This document shows, piece after piece, positions 20,754 through 29,339 of a DNA stretch of 64,000 nucleotides. Every line of letters begins with the position of its first letter. Positions within the stretch are counted from its first letter, which is position 1. The translations under genes and the position numbers were made by a program. The stretch is from Curvibacter microcysteis. GTDB lineage: Bacteria > Pseudomonadota > Gammaproteobacteria > Burkholderiales > Burkholderiaceae_C. The stretch is from NCBI RefSeq assembly GCF_028649455.1, contig NZ_JAQSIO010000004.1, positions 542,617-606,616 on the forward strand. Reading direction: 5' to 3'. Under the pieces are notes generated by a model. The model searched no databases, was not told where the DNA came from, and was given only the letters and a program-made list of their open reading frames with translations.

Positions 20754-20768
20754 GTTGATAATGTCAAC
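20754..20768. promoter_or_regulatory. MarR-type operator, copy 2, overlapping the marR start codon
   Basis: GTTGATAATGTCAAC has perfect 5-bp arms and includes the ATG at 20761 of the MarR gene. Binding here would block initiation of its own transcription or translation, giving autoregulation. Confidence 0.6.
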
Positions 20769-21240
20769 CAAAAAACAAGACCCCACAGGCGCCCTGGAAG
20801 ATGAGGTGCTGGAAAGCCTGCAAGCGCTGGTGTTCGGGCTCAAGGGCCGCTTGCGCCACGGTTTGGGCGAACAAGCCCAGGCGCTGCCGCCCATGGAAAT
20901 GCGCGCGCTGCAGTACTTTGTGCGCCACCCCGGCGCGAGCCAAAGCGATCTGGTGCAGCACAGCGGCCGCGACAAGGCCCAGATCGCGCGCCTGATCAAG
21001 TCTTTGGTCACGGAGGGCTATTTGCAAGCCGAGCCTGCGCCGCACGACCGGCGCAGCCAGTGCCTGAGCCCTTCGGCCAGCGGCCTGGCGCTGCACCAGA
21101 CCTTGCAACAGGCCCGTCGTGAGGTGCTGGCGCTGAGCCTGCGCGGCCTGGCCCCGAGCGAATTGACGCAACTGCTGGGCCTGCTCAAGCGCTTGCGAGG
21201 CAATTTGGACAGCGACGCCAACGCCTCGCCTCAACACTGA
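20761..21240 (+). CDS. MarR-family transcriptional regulator
   Basis: A 159-residue winged-helix regulator. The recognition part QSDLVQHSGRDKAQIARLIKSL is at about residues 65-86, followed by the wing EPAPHDRRSQCLSPSASG, which carries the conserved DxRs pattern. The start is taken at the ATG at 20761; a TTG two codons upstream is also possible. It is divergent from the siderophore-interacting protein gene, with twin palindromes between. Iron or redox state is a plausible signal but nothing in the sequence proves it. Confidence 0.9.
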   Translation: MSTKKQDPTGALEDEVLESLQALVFGLKGRLRHGLGEQAQALPPMEMRALQYFVRHPGASQSDLVQHSGRDKAQIARLIKSLVTEGYLQAEPAPHDRRSQCLSPSASGLALHQTLQQARREVLALSLRGLAPSELTQLLGLLKRLRGNLDSDANASPQH

Positions 21241-21252
21241 GTGCGTGGTTCC

Positions 21253-22062
21253 TCAGAGGAACATGCCGCCCGAAGCCTCGATGCGCTGCGCATTCACCCA
21301 GGCGCTGCCAGGCGACAGCAGCGCCGCCACAACGCCCCCGATGTCATCGGGCAAGCCGACCCGGCCCAAGGCGGTTTGACTGGCCACGAATTGGTTCAGC
21401 GCCACGTTGTCACGCACCGCCCCATCCCCAAAATCGGTTTCGATGGCACCGGGCGCCAACGCGTTGACCGCGATGCCGCGCGGGCCCAACTCCTTGGCCA
21501 GATAGCGTGTCAGCACCTCGAGGCCGCCCTTCATGCTGGCGTAGGCCGCATAGCCCGGCAGGGCAAATCGCGTCAGGCCACTGGACACGTTGAGGATCCG
21601 CCCGCCGTCACGCAACAGAGGCAAGAGGGCCTGAGTCAGGAAGAACACCCCCTTCAGGTGCACATTGAACAGCAGATCGAACTGCGCCTCCTGGGTGTCG
21701 GCGATGGGCGCATACGCACCCACCCCCGCGTTGTTCACCAAAGCATCCAAGTGACGGGCGCCCCAATGCTGGGCCAAAGCCTCGCGCAAACGGCCCGCGA
21801 AGTCAGCAAAGTAAGCGCTCATGCCCTGGGCCATGCCCACATCGAGTGGCATGGCCAAGGCCCGCCCACCCAGCGCTTCAATCTCGGCCACCACGGCCTG
21901 CGCCTCGGCTTGCTGCTGGCGGTAGGTCAGCACCACGTCGGTGCCCTGGCGCGCCAGGGCCAAGGCCATGCTGCGCCCCAGGCCCCGGCTGCCCCCAGTG
22001 ATCAGGGCCACTGGGGCGGCGGGCGGGGTCGAAGGCCGTGTGGCAGCGTCAAAATTTGTCAT
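21253..22062 (-). CDS. SDR-family oxidoreductase
   Basis: A 269-residue short-chain dehydrogenase/reductase. The cofactor motif TGGSRGLG is near residue 22, NNAG near 112, the catalytic serine in LNVSSGLTRF, and YAAYASMKGG supplies the YxxxK pair. The C-terminus EASGGMFL is typical of 3-oxoacyl-reductase-like SDRs. A basic residue after the glycine motif (YRQQQ) suggests NADPH preference. The start at 22062 is chosen because the upstream open frame has no SDR similarity. It is divergent from a LysR gene that probably controls it; substrate unknown. Confidence 0.9.
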   Translation of the reverse strand: MTNFDAATRPSTPPAAPVALITGGSRGLGRSMALALARQGTDVVLTYRQQQAEAQAVVAEIEALGGRALAMPLDVGMAQGMSAYFADFAGRLREALAQHWGARHLDALVNNAGVGAYAPIADTQEAQFDLLFNVHLKGVFFLTQALLPLLRDGGRILNVSSGLTRFALPGYAAYASMKGGLEVLTRYLAKELGPRGIAVNALAPGAIETDFGDGAVRDNVALNQFVASQTALGRVGLPDDIGGVVAALLSPGSAWVNAQRIEASGGMFL

Positions 22063-22123
22063 GTCAGATCCTGGCAAAAGACCGATCAGGCGGTCGGGGT
22101 TGAAAAGTGACGCCAGTCTATTG

Positions 22124-22150
22124 ATCTGAAAAAATAGAATAAATACAGAT
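22124..22150. promoter_or_regulatory. Candidate LysR binding site
   Basis: ATCTG at 22124-22128 and CAGAT at 22146-22150 form a dyad across an AT-rich 17-nt spacer in the divergent SDR/LysR intergenic region. The position is right for a LysR site but the spacer is longer than the usual T-N11-A core. Confidence 0.3.
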
Positions 22151-22195
22151 ATCTTGATTTCACAATCCAGCCTGAAATAACAATCAAAGGCGGTC

Positions 22196-23152
22196 ATGAA
22201 CCCCATCGAGACCTTGCACGCGTTTGTCCGGGTGGCGGAGCTGCACAGCTTCACCCAAGCCGCTGAACAACTGGGCTGTCCCAAGGCCAGCGTGTCCCTG
22301 GCCATTCAACAACTGGAAGGCCAAGTCGGCACGCGCCTGCTGCTGCGCACCACACGCCGGGTGCAACTCACGCCGGACGGTGCTCTGTTTTACGAGCGAA
22401 GCAAAGATGTACTGGCCGATCTGGACGAACTGCAAGGCCTGTTTCGCCAGCAACCCGAACAGCTCAGCGGCCGCTTGCGAGTGGACATGCCGGTGAGCAC
22501 GGCCAGAAACCTGGTGCTGCCCCGGCTACCGGAATTCATGCGCCAACACCCTTTGCTGAAGTTGGAGCTCAGCTGCACCGACCGCCGGGTGGACCTGGTG
22601 CGCGAAGGCTTCGACTGCGTGCTGCGCGTGGGTCGCCTGGAGGAATCGGGCCTGGTGGCTCGGCCCCTGGGCCAGCTGGCCCAGGTCAACTGCGCGAGTC
22701 CGGCCTACCTGCAGGCGCAGGGCCATCCACAAACCCTGGCGGACCTGGCTGGGCACCAGTTGGTGCATTACCAAAGCCCGCTGGGCGCTCGGGGTGGTGG
22801 CTGGGAATGGTGCGATGAACGGGGTCAATGCCACACCCTGCCCATGCAGGGGGCGCTGAGCGTGAACAGCACCGAGGCCTACCAAGCCGCCTGCCTGGCT
22901 GGTCTGGGCCTGATCCAAGCCCCGCTGGCCGGCCTGCGACCCTGGATGGACTCAGGCCAGTTGGTCGAGGTCCTGCCCCGCTACCGTGCGCCGCCCCTGC
23001 CTGTGTCATTGCTCTACCCGCACCGCCGCCAGCTGGCGCGCCGGGTTCAGGTCTTCATGGATTGGCTGGCCGGGGTGCTGATCCCTTATGTGGATGGGCC
23101 TTCAGACAGCGCTCGCAGCGCCTCCCAGTCCAGCAATTCGATGGTGCCGTAG
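22196..23152 (+). CDS. LysR-family transcriptional regulator
   Basis: A 318-residue LysR protein. The N-terminal helix-turn-helix lies at about residues 18-40 (FTQAAEQLGCPKASVSLAIQ). The effector-binding domain follows, with VDLVREGFDCVLRVGRL typical of the subgroup near DmlR-like regulators that control neighbouring oxidoreductases. It is divergent from the SDR gene, the usual LysR-target layout. Its last 67 bp overlap the 3' end of the convergent Crp-like gene, so its final 20 or so serine-rich residues are probably a variable tail. Confidence 0.9.
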   Translation: MNPIETLHAFVRVAELHSFTQAAEQLGCPKASVSLAIQQLEGQVGTRLLLRTTRRVQLTPDGALFYERSKDVLADLDELQGLFRQQPEQLSGRLRVDMPVSTARNLVLPRLPEFMRQHPLLKLELSCTDRRVDLVREGFDCVLRVGRLEESGLVARPLGQLAQVNCASPAYLQAQGHPQTLADLAGHQLVHYQSPLGARGGGWEWCDERGQCHTLPMQGALSVNSTEAYQAACLAGLGLIQAPLAGLRPWMDSGQLVEVLPRYRAPPLPVSLLYPHRRQLARRVQVFMDWLAGVLIPYVDGPSDSARSASQSSNSMVP

Positions 23153-23799
23153 CGCAGGCTGATCCAGCCGCGCAGCTCCAGGGCGTGCAAGGCCTTGCTG
23201 GCACTTTGCCGACTCACGCCGAGCATCAAGGCCAGTTGCTCTTGCGGCAGCCGGATCAAGCGGCGGGGTGGCCCGCTGCGCGCGCCATAGCCGCTCGACA
23301 CCAGCCACAAACGCTTGGCCAGGCGCTGCTCCAGTGGCAGCCGGGCGATGTCTTCCAGCGCCATGAAGGTCATGCGCAGTTTGGCGCAAGCCAACTGGGC
23401 CAGGGCCCGCCAATGCACCGGGTGCTGGGCCAGCCAATCCTGCAACGCAGCCTCGGGGATGCGCAGCACCGTGGTCGGGCCGTCGGCCACTACGTCGTGG
23501 CTGCGGGGGCGGTCGTCCAGCAGGGAGATTTCACCCAGCCATTGGTAGGGCTCGATGTAGGCCAACAGCGACGCGCTGCCGTCCTCGCCCCAGGCCCCCA
23601 CGCGCAAGGCGCCCGCTGTGACGCAGCACAGGTCCGACACCCGCCCTCCCCGCTGGTACAAGGCTTCGCCATCGTCCAGCGACCACAGTTGAGCGTGGCG
23701 CAACAAGGCCTGTTGAAAGTCACCAGGGCACTGGTCAAACCAGGTGTCGCTGCGCAAGGCAGGCAGCAACTCGGCAGGGGGCGTTGGGAGGAGTTTCAT
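23086..23799 (-). CDS. Crp/Fnr-family transcriptional regulator
   Basis: A 237-residue cyclic-nucleotide-binding-domain regulator. The beta-barrel includes GEALYQRGGRVSDLCCVTAGAL and YQWLGEISLLDD, and the C-terminal winged helix has LPQEQLALMLGVSRQSASKAL. The N-terminus has no cluster of cysteines of the FNR type, so it is unlikely to bind an iron-sulfur cluster, and the classical cAMP-contact residues are not obvious. The start at 23799 is preceded by a short leader; upstream codons are unlike the family. It is divergent from the Mpo1-like gene, 146 bp apart, and overlaps LysR at the 3' end. Confidence 0.9.
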   Translation of the reverse strand: MKLLPTPPAELLPALRSDTWFDQCPGDFQQALLRHAQLWSLDDGEALYQRGGRVSDLCCVTAGALRVGAWGEDGSASLLAYIEPYQWLGEISLLDDRPRSHDVVADGPTTVLRIPEAALQDWLAQHPVHWRALAQLACAKLRMTFMALEDIARLPLEQRLAKRLWLVSSGYGARSGPPRRLIRLPQEQLALMLGVSRQSASKALHALELRGWISLRYGTIELLDWEALRALSEGPST

Positions 23800-23945
23800 C
23801 GAAGCAAAGGCCAGAGCCAGCCAGGCACGGGGCCTTAAATGTATCGGGTTTGACAGTCGTGCCGACGACCGACTCTTAGCATGGCCTCGGGTGACGCGGG
23901 CCTCAGCAGCGTCGCCGCAGCGCATTCATACAACAGGAGACACCC

Positions 23946-24482
23946 ATGCCAAACACCCAGGAACTGCTGACCCGGTACGCCCATTACCACCGCGATCGAC
24001 GCAACATCACCACCCACTTGATCGGGGTCCCGATGATTGTGCTGGCCGTGGGTGTCTTGTTGGCCCGCGCCCGCTTTGAGCTGGTGGGATTCCCCTTGAG
24101 CGCCGCCTGGCTGGCCTGGGCCGCCAGCACCGCCTGGTACCTGCGCCGCGGCCAAGGCCTGGTCGAGTGGCTGGTCAGCGCGGCCGTGGGGGCCTTGGTC
24201 GGCCTCGCGCACCCCCTGGCCGAGGGCAGCACCGCCCATTGGCTGGGCTGGGGCGTGGGCTTGTTCAGCCTGGGGTGGGTGATCCAGTTCGTGGGTCACT
24301 ACTTTGAAGGGCGCAAGCCAGCGTTTGTAGACGATCTGGTGGGGCTGCTGGTGGGCCCCCTGTTTGTCGTGGCCGAACTGCTGTTTGCCCTGGGCATGTG
24401 CCTCACCCTGCGCCACGACATCGAGGTCGAAGCAGGCCCCACGCGCAGCGGACCAGCGCCCTCGGCGGCCAAGGCGTCTTGA
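23946..24482 (+). CDS. Mpo1-like (DUF962) membrane protein
   Basis: A 178-residue polytopic membrane protein of the DUF962/Mpo1 family; yeast Mpo1 is a 2-hydroxy fatty acid dioxygenase of the ER. The histidine motifs expected for metal binding are visible: RNITTHLIGVPM near residue 19 and VIQFVGHYFEGRKPAFVDD near 116. There are about four hydrophobic helices between and after them. A GGAG site precedes the ATG. Bacterial members are mostly uncharacterised, so lipid oxidation is a family-based guess. Confidence 0.87.
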   Translation: MPNTQELLTRYAHYHRDRRNITTHLIGVPMIVLAVGVLLARARFELVGFPLSAAWLAWAASTAWYLRRGQGLVEWLVSAAVGALVGLAHPLAEGSTAHWLGWGVGLFSLGWVIQFVGHYFEGRKPAFVDDLVGLLVGPLFVVAELLFALGMCLTLRHDIEVEAGPTRSGPAPSAAKAS

Positions 24483-24546
24483 GGTCCCGCCATCGGCCCG
24501 GTGTGGACCACTCTGGGGCGCCGACCACCCGGCTTGAGGCGGCACC

Positions 24547-25572
24547 TCAGGTGCTCTTGCGCACGACCAATTGGTAGTCCAGCGCGATGCAGCCCTGGGT
24601 GACCGGCTCGCCGCGCATCAGCTTGAGCAGGAGGCCGGCGGCCTCGTCCCCAATGCGGGCCAGGGGGGTGTGCACGGTGCTCAACGCGGGCAGCATCAAG
24701 TCGCTGCCGGTGAGGTCGTTGAAACCCGCGATGGCCACGCGCTGGGGCACGGCGATCTGCAGGCGGTTGGCCGCCAGCAAAGCCCCCTGGGCCAAGTCGT
24801 CGTTACAGAAGAACACCGCATCCACAGAGGGCGACTGCCCCATGATTTGCTGGAACAAGCGCCCGCCCAGCGCCATGGAGGACGGCGCGGGGTTCATCCA
24901 CTCCAACGCGGGGTCGTACAAGCCTTCGGCCTGCAAGGCCTGGCGCCAGCCCTGCTGGCGCTGCAAGGTGCGCGGATCCAACTGGGCCGCGGCAAAAGCG
25001 ATGCGCCGATAGCCCTGGGCCAGCAAGTGCCGGGTCATGGTGACGGCCGCGTCAGTCTGCGAAAACCCCACGCTGTAGACCGCCGGATCGGCGCTGTTCT
25101 CCATCATGTGCACGCAGGGCACACCGCTTTGCGCCATCAACCGGCGCGTGGCTTCGGTGCGGTCGAAACCCGTCACCAACAAGCCAGCCGGGCGGTGCAT
25201 CAACTGCTCGCGCAGCAACTGCTCTTCCTCGCTGGGGTCGTAGTGGGTGATGCCGATCAGGGTCTGGTAACCGGCGGCGCGCAAGCGGGTTTGTGCCGCC
25301 TCCAGCAAGCCCACAAACAGCTCGTTGGACAGCATCGGGATCAGCACGGCCACATGGGTGCTGCGCTTGGAAGCCAGCGCCCGCGCCGCTGGATCGGGCA
25401 CATACCCGAGTTTGAGCGCCGCAGCCTGCACACGCTCCACCAGCAAGGGGTCCACCGCGCGTTCACCGCGCAAGGCGCGGGACACCGTGATCGGACTGAC
25501 GCCGGCCGCCAAGGCCACATCGGCCAAGGTGACACGGCCAGTGGCGCGCTGATGGGCAGGCGAGCGGGGCAT
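24547..25572 (-). CDS. gntR: LacI-family repressor of the gluconate genes (GntR-like)
   Basis: A 341-residue LacI-type repressor. The DNA-binding helix-turn-helix VTLADVALAAGVSPITVSRAL is near residues 14-34, with hinge-region DPAARALASKR. The periplasmic-binding-like sensor domain follows (LIPMLSNELFVGLLEA onward, and FFCNDDLAQGALLAA). It is divergent from gluconokinase, and two identical perfect palindromes occupy the intergenic region. By analogy with GntR it should release DNA when gluconate or a relative is present. The symbol is assigned by context and could instead be a regulator of another sugar acid. Confidence 0.85.
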   Translation of the reverse strand: MPRSPAHQRATGRVTLADVALAAGVSPITVSRALRGERAVDPLLVERVQAAALKLGYVPDPAARALASKRSTHVAVLIPMLSNELFVGLLEAAQTRLRAAGYQTLIGITHYDPSEEEQLLREQLMHRPAGLLVTGFDRTEATRRLMAQSGVPCVHMMENSADPAVYSVGFSQTDAAVTMTRHLLAQGYRRIAFAAAQLDPRTLQRQQGWRQALQAEGLYDPALEWMNPAPSSMALGGRLFQQIMGQSPSVDAVFFCNDDLAQGALLAANRLQIAVPQRVAIAGFNDLTGSDLMLPALSTVHTPLARIGDEAAGLLLKLMRGEPVTQGCIALDYQLVVRKST

Positions 25573-25617
25573 GAATCCTAGGGTTTGTACGTAGTGAAGG
25601 CAAGGCGGTTTTGGATA

Positions 25618-25631
25618 GGATAGCGCTATCC
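25618..25631. promoter_or_regulatory. LacI-family operator, copy 1
   Basis: GGATAGCGCTATCC, a perfect 14-bp palindrome with the CG-centred GCGC typical of LacI sites. It lies 46 bp before the repressor start codon at 25572. The identical site at 25726 is 108 bp away centre to centre, allowing looping. Confidence 0.8.
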
Positions 25632-25725
25632 AAACTTGACCTTACTCAATGGGTGTGCGTTCGATCATAACGAAAATGTCGAGCCGCGCCGGTTTGATTG
25701 CCGGTCCTTTTTTTATTCCCTTCTG

Positions 25726-25739
25726 GGATAGCGCTATCC
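25726..25739. promoter_or_regulatory. LacI-family operator, copy 2, abutting the gntK start
   Basis: Second GGATAGCGCTATCC, identical to copy 1. It ends 4 bp before the gntK ATG at 25744, in the place of the ribosome-binding site, and no normal Shine-Dalgarno sequence is visible. The repressor may therefore cover the initiation region. Confidence 0.8.
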
Positions 25740-25743
25740 GAAA

Positions 25744-26274
25744 ATGAAACCTCCAGTTGTTGTCATGGGCGTCGCCGGTTGCGGCAAATCCAGCCTGGGC
25801 GCGGCACTGGCTCAGGCTGAACAAGTCCCGCTGATCGAAGGCGACGACCACCACAGCCAGGCCAGCCGCGACAAGATGCAGCAAGGCACGGCTCTCACCG
25901 ACGCCGACCGCCAAGGCTGGCTGCAAACCCTGGGTCAGTTGCTGCAGGCCCAACCCGCCGGCGTGGTGCTGACCTGCTCCGCCCTCAAAAAAGCCTACCG
26001 GGACCAATTGCGCCAGGCCCGCCCCGACCTGCGCTTTGTGTTCCTGGACATTGACCGCCAAGCTGCCGGTGAGCGGGTGGCCTCGCGGGCCAGCCACTTC
26101 TTCTCCAGCACCCTGGTGGACAGCCAATTCGCCACCCTGGAATCCCCCTTGGGTGAGGCCGGTGTGCTGCGCGTGGACGCGCTGCGCCCCCTGGCCGAGC
26201 TGCAAGCCCAGGTCTCGGCCTGGCTGAGCCCAACCACCCCGGCGGCCCTTCAACCGAACCCGGAGAACGCATGA
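25744..26274 (+). CDS. gntK: Gluconokinase
   Basis: Phosphorylates gluconate to 6-phosphogluconate for the Entner-Doudoroff or pentose phosphate pathway. The 176-residue product has the P-loop GVAGCGKSS at residues 9-17, EGDDHHSQASRDKMQQGTALTD (substrate part, about 32-53), and LTCSALKKAYRDQLR, all typical of GntK/IdnK. The ATG at 25744 immediately follows the second LacI operator. The stop overlaps the start of the TRAP small-permease gene by 4 nt, so the kinase and importer are co-translated and the imported sugar acid is probably its substrate. Confidence 0.93.
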   Translation: MKPPVVVMGVAGCGKSSLGAALAQAEQVPLIEGDDHHSQASRDKMQQGTALTDADRQGWLQTLGQLLQAQPAGVVLTCSALKKAYRDQLRQARPDLRFVFLDIDRQAAGERVASRASHFFSSTLVDSQFATLESPLGEAGVLRVDALRPLAELQAQVSAWLSPTTPAALQPNPENA

Positions 26275-26780
26275 GCACCGACACCTCGGCCGCCCCCACC
26301 GGCCGCTTCACCCGCGCCGCCCACACCTTGATGGCCTGCTGCCTGGGCGTGATGGCGGTGGCCGTCTTCATCAACGTGGTGCTGCGCTACGGCTTTGGCA
26401 GCGGCGTGGCCGCCAGCGAAGAGTTGTCGCGCCTGCTGTTTGTCTGGATGGTGTTCATTGGCGCGGCGGCCTCCTACCCCATGGGCGAACACATGGCCTT
26501 CACCAGCCTGGCCGGCCTGCTGCAAGGCCGACCGCTGTGGTTTGGCTTGCTCAGCGCCGTGATTCGCCTGCTGGTGATCGCCGCTTGCACCATGCTGGCC
26601 TGGGGCGCCTGGCAGCAGGTGGTGGTGGGGCTGGAAAGCCACTCGGTGGTGCTGGGCTACTCGGCGGCCCTGCTGCCCCTGCCTGCTTTTTTGTGCTCGG
26701 CCGCCATCGGCGTGATGGCCTTGATCGAGCTGATTCAACGCAAACCGCTGGACCTGGGTCACGGCGCTGAAGTGGAGTGA
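26271..26780 (+). CDS. TRAP transporter small permease (DctQ family)
   Basis: A 169-residue inner-membrane protein with four hydrophobic helices. The hallmark region GVAASEELSRLLFVWMVFIGAA is near residue 44 and precedes the second helix. It pairs with the large permease encoded 4 nt downstream and the binding protein after that, forming a Na+-coupled tripartite periplasmic transporter. Coupling to gluconokinase suggests a sugar-acid substrate. Confidence 0.92.
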   Translation: MSTDTSAAPTGRFTRAAHTLMACCLGVMAVAVFINVVLRYGFGSGVAASEELSRLLFVWMVFIGAAASYPMGEHMAFTSLAGLLQGRPLWFGLLSAVIRLLVIAACTMLAWGAWQQVVVGLESHSVVLGYSAALLPLPAFLCSAAIGVMALIELIQRKPLDLGHGAEVE

Positions 26781-26784
26781 CGCC

Positions 26785-28077
26785 ATGAGTCCCGAAGGTC
26801 TTGCCTTTATTGTTTTCTCTCTGGGCATGCTGGTGCTGATGGGCAGCGGCATGAACATGGGCCTGGCCCTGGTGCTGACCGGCGCCGGCATGGCGTTTGT
26901 GCTCGACTTCTGGGACACCCAGTTGCTGGCGCAAAACCTGGTGGCTGGCGTGGACAGCTTTCCGCTGCTGGCCGTGCCTTTCTTCATCCTGGCCGGTGAA
27001 CTGATGAACTCCGGCGGCATCAGCCGGCGCATCATCGACATGGCGCAGGCCTGGGTGGGCCACATCCGCGGCGGCCTGGGCTATGTGGCCATTGGCGCGG
27101 CCGTGTTGATGGCCAGCATGAGCGGCTCGGCATTGGCCGACACCGCCGCGCTGGCCACCATCTTGCTGCCCATGATGCGCCAGCAAGGCTACCCGATGAA
27201 CACCTCCGCGGGCCTGATCGCCTCGGGCGGCATCATCGCCCCCATCATCCCGCCGTCCATGCCTTTTGTGATCTATGGCGTGACCACCAACACCTCGATC
27301 TCGGCGCTGTTCGTGTCCGGCATCGTGCCGGGCTTGATGATGGGCGCCGGCCTGATCTTCGCTTGGCGCTGGGTGCTGCGCGGTATCGAACTGCCCCAGG
27401 GCGAGCCGCTGCCCATGGCCCAACGCCTGCGCACGACCGCCAAGGCCTTCTGGGCCCTGCTGATGCCTTTGATCATCATCGGCGGCATGAAGTCGGGCCT
27501 GTTCACGCCCACTGAAGCGGCGGTGGTGGCGGCCTTCTACGCGCTGGTGGTGGCCTTGTTTGTGCACCGCGAAATGAAGTTCAGCGAAATCCACGGCGTG
27601 CTGGTGCGCGCGGCCAAGACGACCGCCATCGTGATGTTCCTGTGCGCCGGCGCCCAAGTGGCCAGTTACATGATCACCCTGGCTGATTTGCCCAGCGTGC
27701 TGACCGGCTGGCTCGGCCCACTGGTGGAAAGCCCGCGTCTGCTGATGGCCGTGATGATGATCGTGCTCGTGCTGATCGGCACCGCGCTGGACCTGACGCC
27801 GACCATCCTGATCTTCGCACCGGTGATGTTGCCCATTGCCGTCAAGGCCGGGATCGACCCCGTGTACTTCGGCCTGATGTTCGTGCTCAACGGCGCCATC
27901 GGCCTGATCACCCCGCCCGTGGGCACGGTGCTCAATGTGGTGGCCGGCGTGGGCCGCATCTCGATGCACAGCGTGATCAAGGGTGTGAACCCCTTCCTGA
28001 TCACCTATGTGTTCATCCTGACCCTGTTCGTCATCTTCCCGCAGTTGGTCACCGCCCCCGTGGTGTGGTTGCGCTGA
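26785..28077 (+). CDS. TRAP transporter large permease (DctM family)
   Basis: A 430-residue integral membrane protein with about 12 hydrophobic helices. Typical DctM sequence is seen: FILAGELMNSGGISRRIIDMA near residue 70, MSGSALADTAALATILLPMM near 112, IIAPIIPPSMPFVIYG near 150 and the late LITPPVGTVLNV near 373. It catalyses substrate movement in the transporter. It lies in the gntK-dctQMP operon. Confidence 0.95.
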   Translation: MSPEGLAFIVFSLGMLVLMGSGMNMGLALVLTGAGMAFVLDFWDTQLLAQNLVAGVDSFPLLAVPFFILAGELMNSGGISRRIIDMAQAWVGHIRGGLGYVAIGAAVLMASMSGSALADTAALATILLPMMRQQGYPMNTSAGLIASGGIIAPIIPPSMPFVIYGVTTNTSISALFVSGIVPGLMMGAGLIFAWRWVLRGIELPQGEPLPMAQRLRTTAKAFWALLMPLIIIGGMKSGLFTPTEAAVVAAFYALVVALFVHREMKFSEIHGVLVRAAKTTAIVMFLCAGAQVASYMITLADLPSVLTGWLGPLVESPRLLMAVMMIVLVLIGTALDLTPTILIFAPVMLPIAVKAGIDPVYFGLMFVLNGAIGLITPPVGTVLNVVAGVGRISMHSVIKGVNPFLITYVFILTLFVIFPQLVTAPVVWLR

Positions 28078-28129
28078 GCTGTGGCCCTGCCAACGACCTG
28101 TCGATTTAGTTAAACCTCTGGAGACCCCC

Positions 28130-29149
28130 ATGAAACTGTTCCGTCGCAGCCTGCTGGCCGCCCTCTCCCTCGCCGCCTTGGCCAGCACGGGCGCCGCCAT
28201 CGCTCAAGACTTCAAGCCCCGCCTGATCCGTTTTGGCTACGGCCTCAACGAGCAAAGCAACCAAGGCCGTGCGGCCAAGGTGTTTGCGGAAGCCGTCGAA
28301 AAGGCCTCGGGTGGCAAGATGAAGATCCGCGCCATCGGCGCCGCCGCCCTGGGCCCAGACACCCAGATGCAACAAGCCCTGATCGGTGGCGCGCAGGAAA
28401 TGATGGTGGGCTCCACCGCCACCCTGGTCGGCATCACCGCCGAAATGGCTTTGTGGGACACCCCTTTCCTGTTCAACAACACCCGCGAAGCCGATGCCGT
28501 GCTCGATGGCCCGATCGGCCAGAAGGTGCTGGACAAGCTGCAGGACAAGGGCTTGGTCGGTCTGGTCTATTGGGAAAACGGCTTCCGCAATCTGACCAAT
28601 AGCAAGCGCCCCGTGGGCAAGTTGGAAGACCTCAACGGCATCAAGCTGCGCGTGATGCAGAACAACGTCTACCTGGACAGCTTCAAAACCCTGGGCGCCA
28701 ATGCTGTGCCCCTGCCCTTCTCCGAGCTGTTCAGCGCCATGGAAACCAACACCGTGGACGGTCAGGAAAACCCGTACAACACCATCCTGTCGAGCAAGTT
28801 CTACGAGGTGCAGAAGTTCTTGAGCGTGACCAACCACGTCTACAGCCCCTGGGTGCTGCTGGTCAGCAAAAAGTGGTGGGACGGCCTGAACGCGGCCGAG
28901 AAGAAGGTGTTGCAAGACGCCGCCCGCGCCAGCCGCGACTTCGAGCGCAAAGACACGCGTGAGGAAGCCACCCGTGCCCTGGCGGATCTGAAGGCCAAGG
29001 GCATGCAGATCAATGAGCTGTCGCCTGCTGAGTCGGCCCGCATGCGAGACAAATTGACCAAGGTCAACGCCAGCATCGCCACCCAGGTCGGCATGGACCT
29101 GTGGCGCGATACCCAGGCTGAACTGGCCAAGCTGCGCGGCCAAAAGTAA
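28130..29149 (+). CDS. TRAP transporter solute-binding protein (DctP family)
   Basis: A 339-residue periplasmic binding protein with a signal peptide (KLFRRSLLAALSLAALA, cleavage near AIAQ). The DctP pattern is evident: GPDTQMQQALIGGAQEMMVGS, LNGIKLRVMQN with the carboxylate-contact arginine, and FSAMETNTVDGQENP. The ATG has a CTGGAG site upstream. It is the last gene of the sugar-acid operon and is followed by a strong terminator. The arginine-based site fits an organic or sugar acid. Confidence 0.94.
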   Translation: MKLFRRSLLAALSLAALASTGAAIAQDFKPRLIRFGYGLNEQSNQGRAAKVFAEAVEKASGGKMKIRAIGAAALGPDTQMQQALIGGAQEMMVGSTATLVGITAEMALWDTPFLFNNTREADAVLDGPIGQKVLDKLQDKGLVGLVYWENGFRNLTNSKRPVGKLEDLNGIKLRVMQNNVYLDSFKTLGANAVPLPFSELFSAMETNTVDGQENPYNTILSSKFYEVQKFLSVTNHVYSPWVLLVSKKWWDGLNAAEKKVLQDAARASRDFERKDTREEATRALADLKAKGMQINELSPAESARMRDKLTKVNASIATQVGMDLWRDTQAELAKLRGQK

Positions 29150-29186
29150 GCACGCGTCCAAATCACGGTCAATTGACCTGCCATGA

Positions 29187-29217
29187 CCGGGCCCGCATTG
29201 CGCGGCCCGGTTTTTTT
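29187..29217 (+). terminator. Intrinsic terminator after the TRAP operon
   Basis: CCGGGCC, a 10-nt loop, GGCCCGG, then seven T. Located 37 bp past the DctP stop codon. Confidence 0.88.
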
Positions 29218-29339
29218 GTGCTCAACGGCTTTCAGCGTCCACCCGATATGCCGCTAACATGTGCTGACAGTTGGCGCATCAGACCGCCCGACCCCGGTTG
29301 ACATGCCCTCGCCTTCACCGCAAACCTGCTGGAGTTTCC

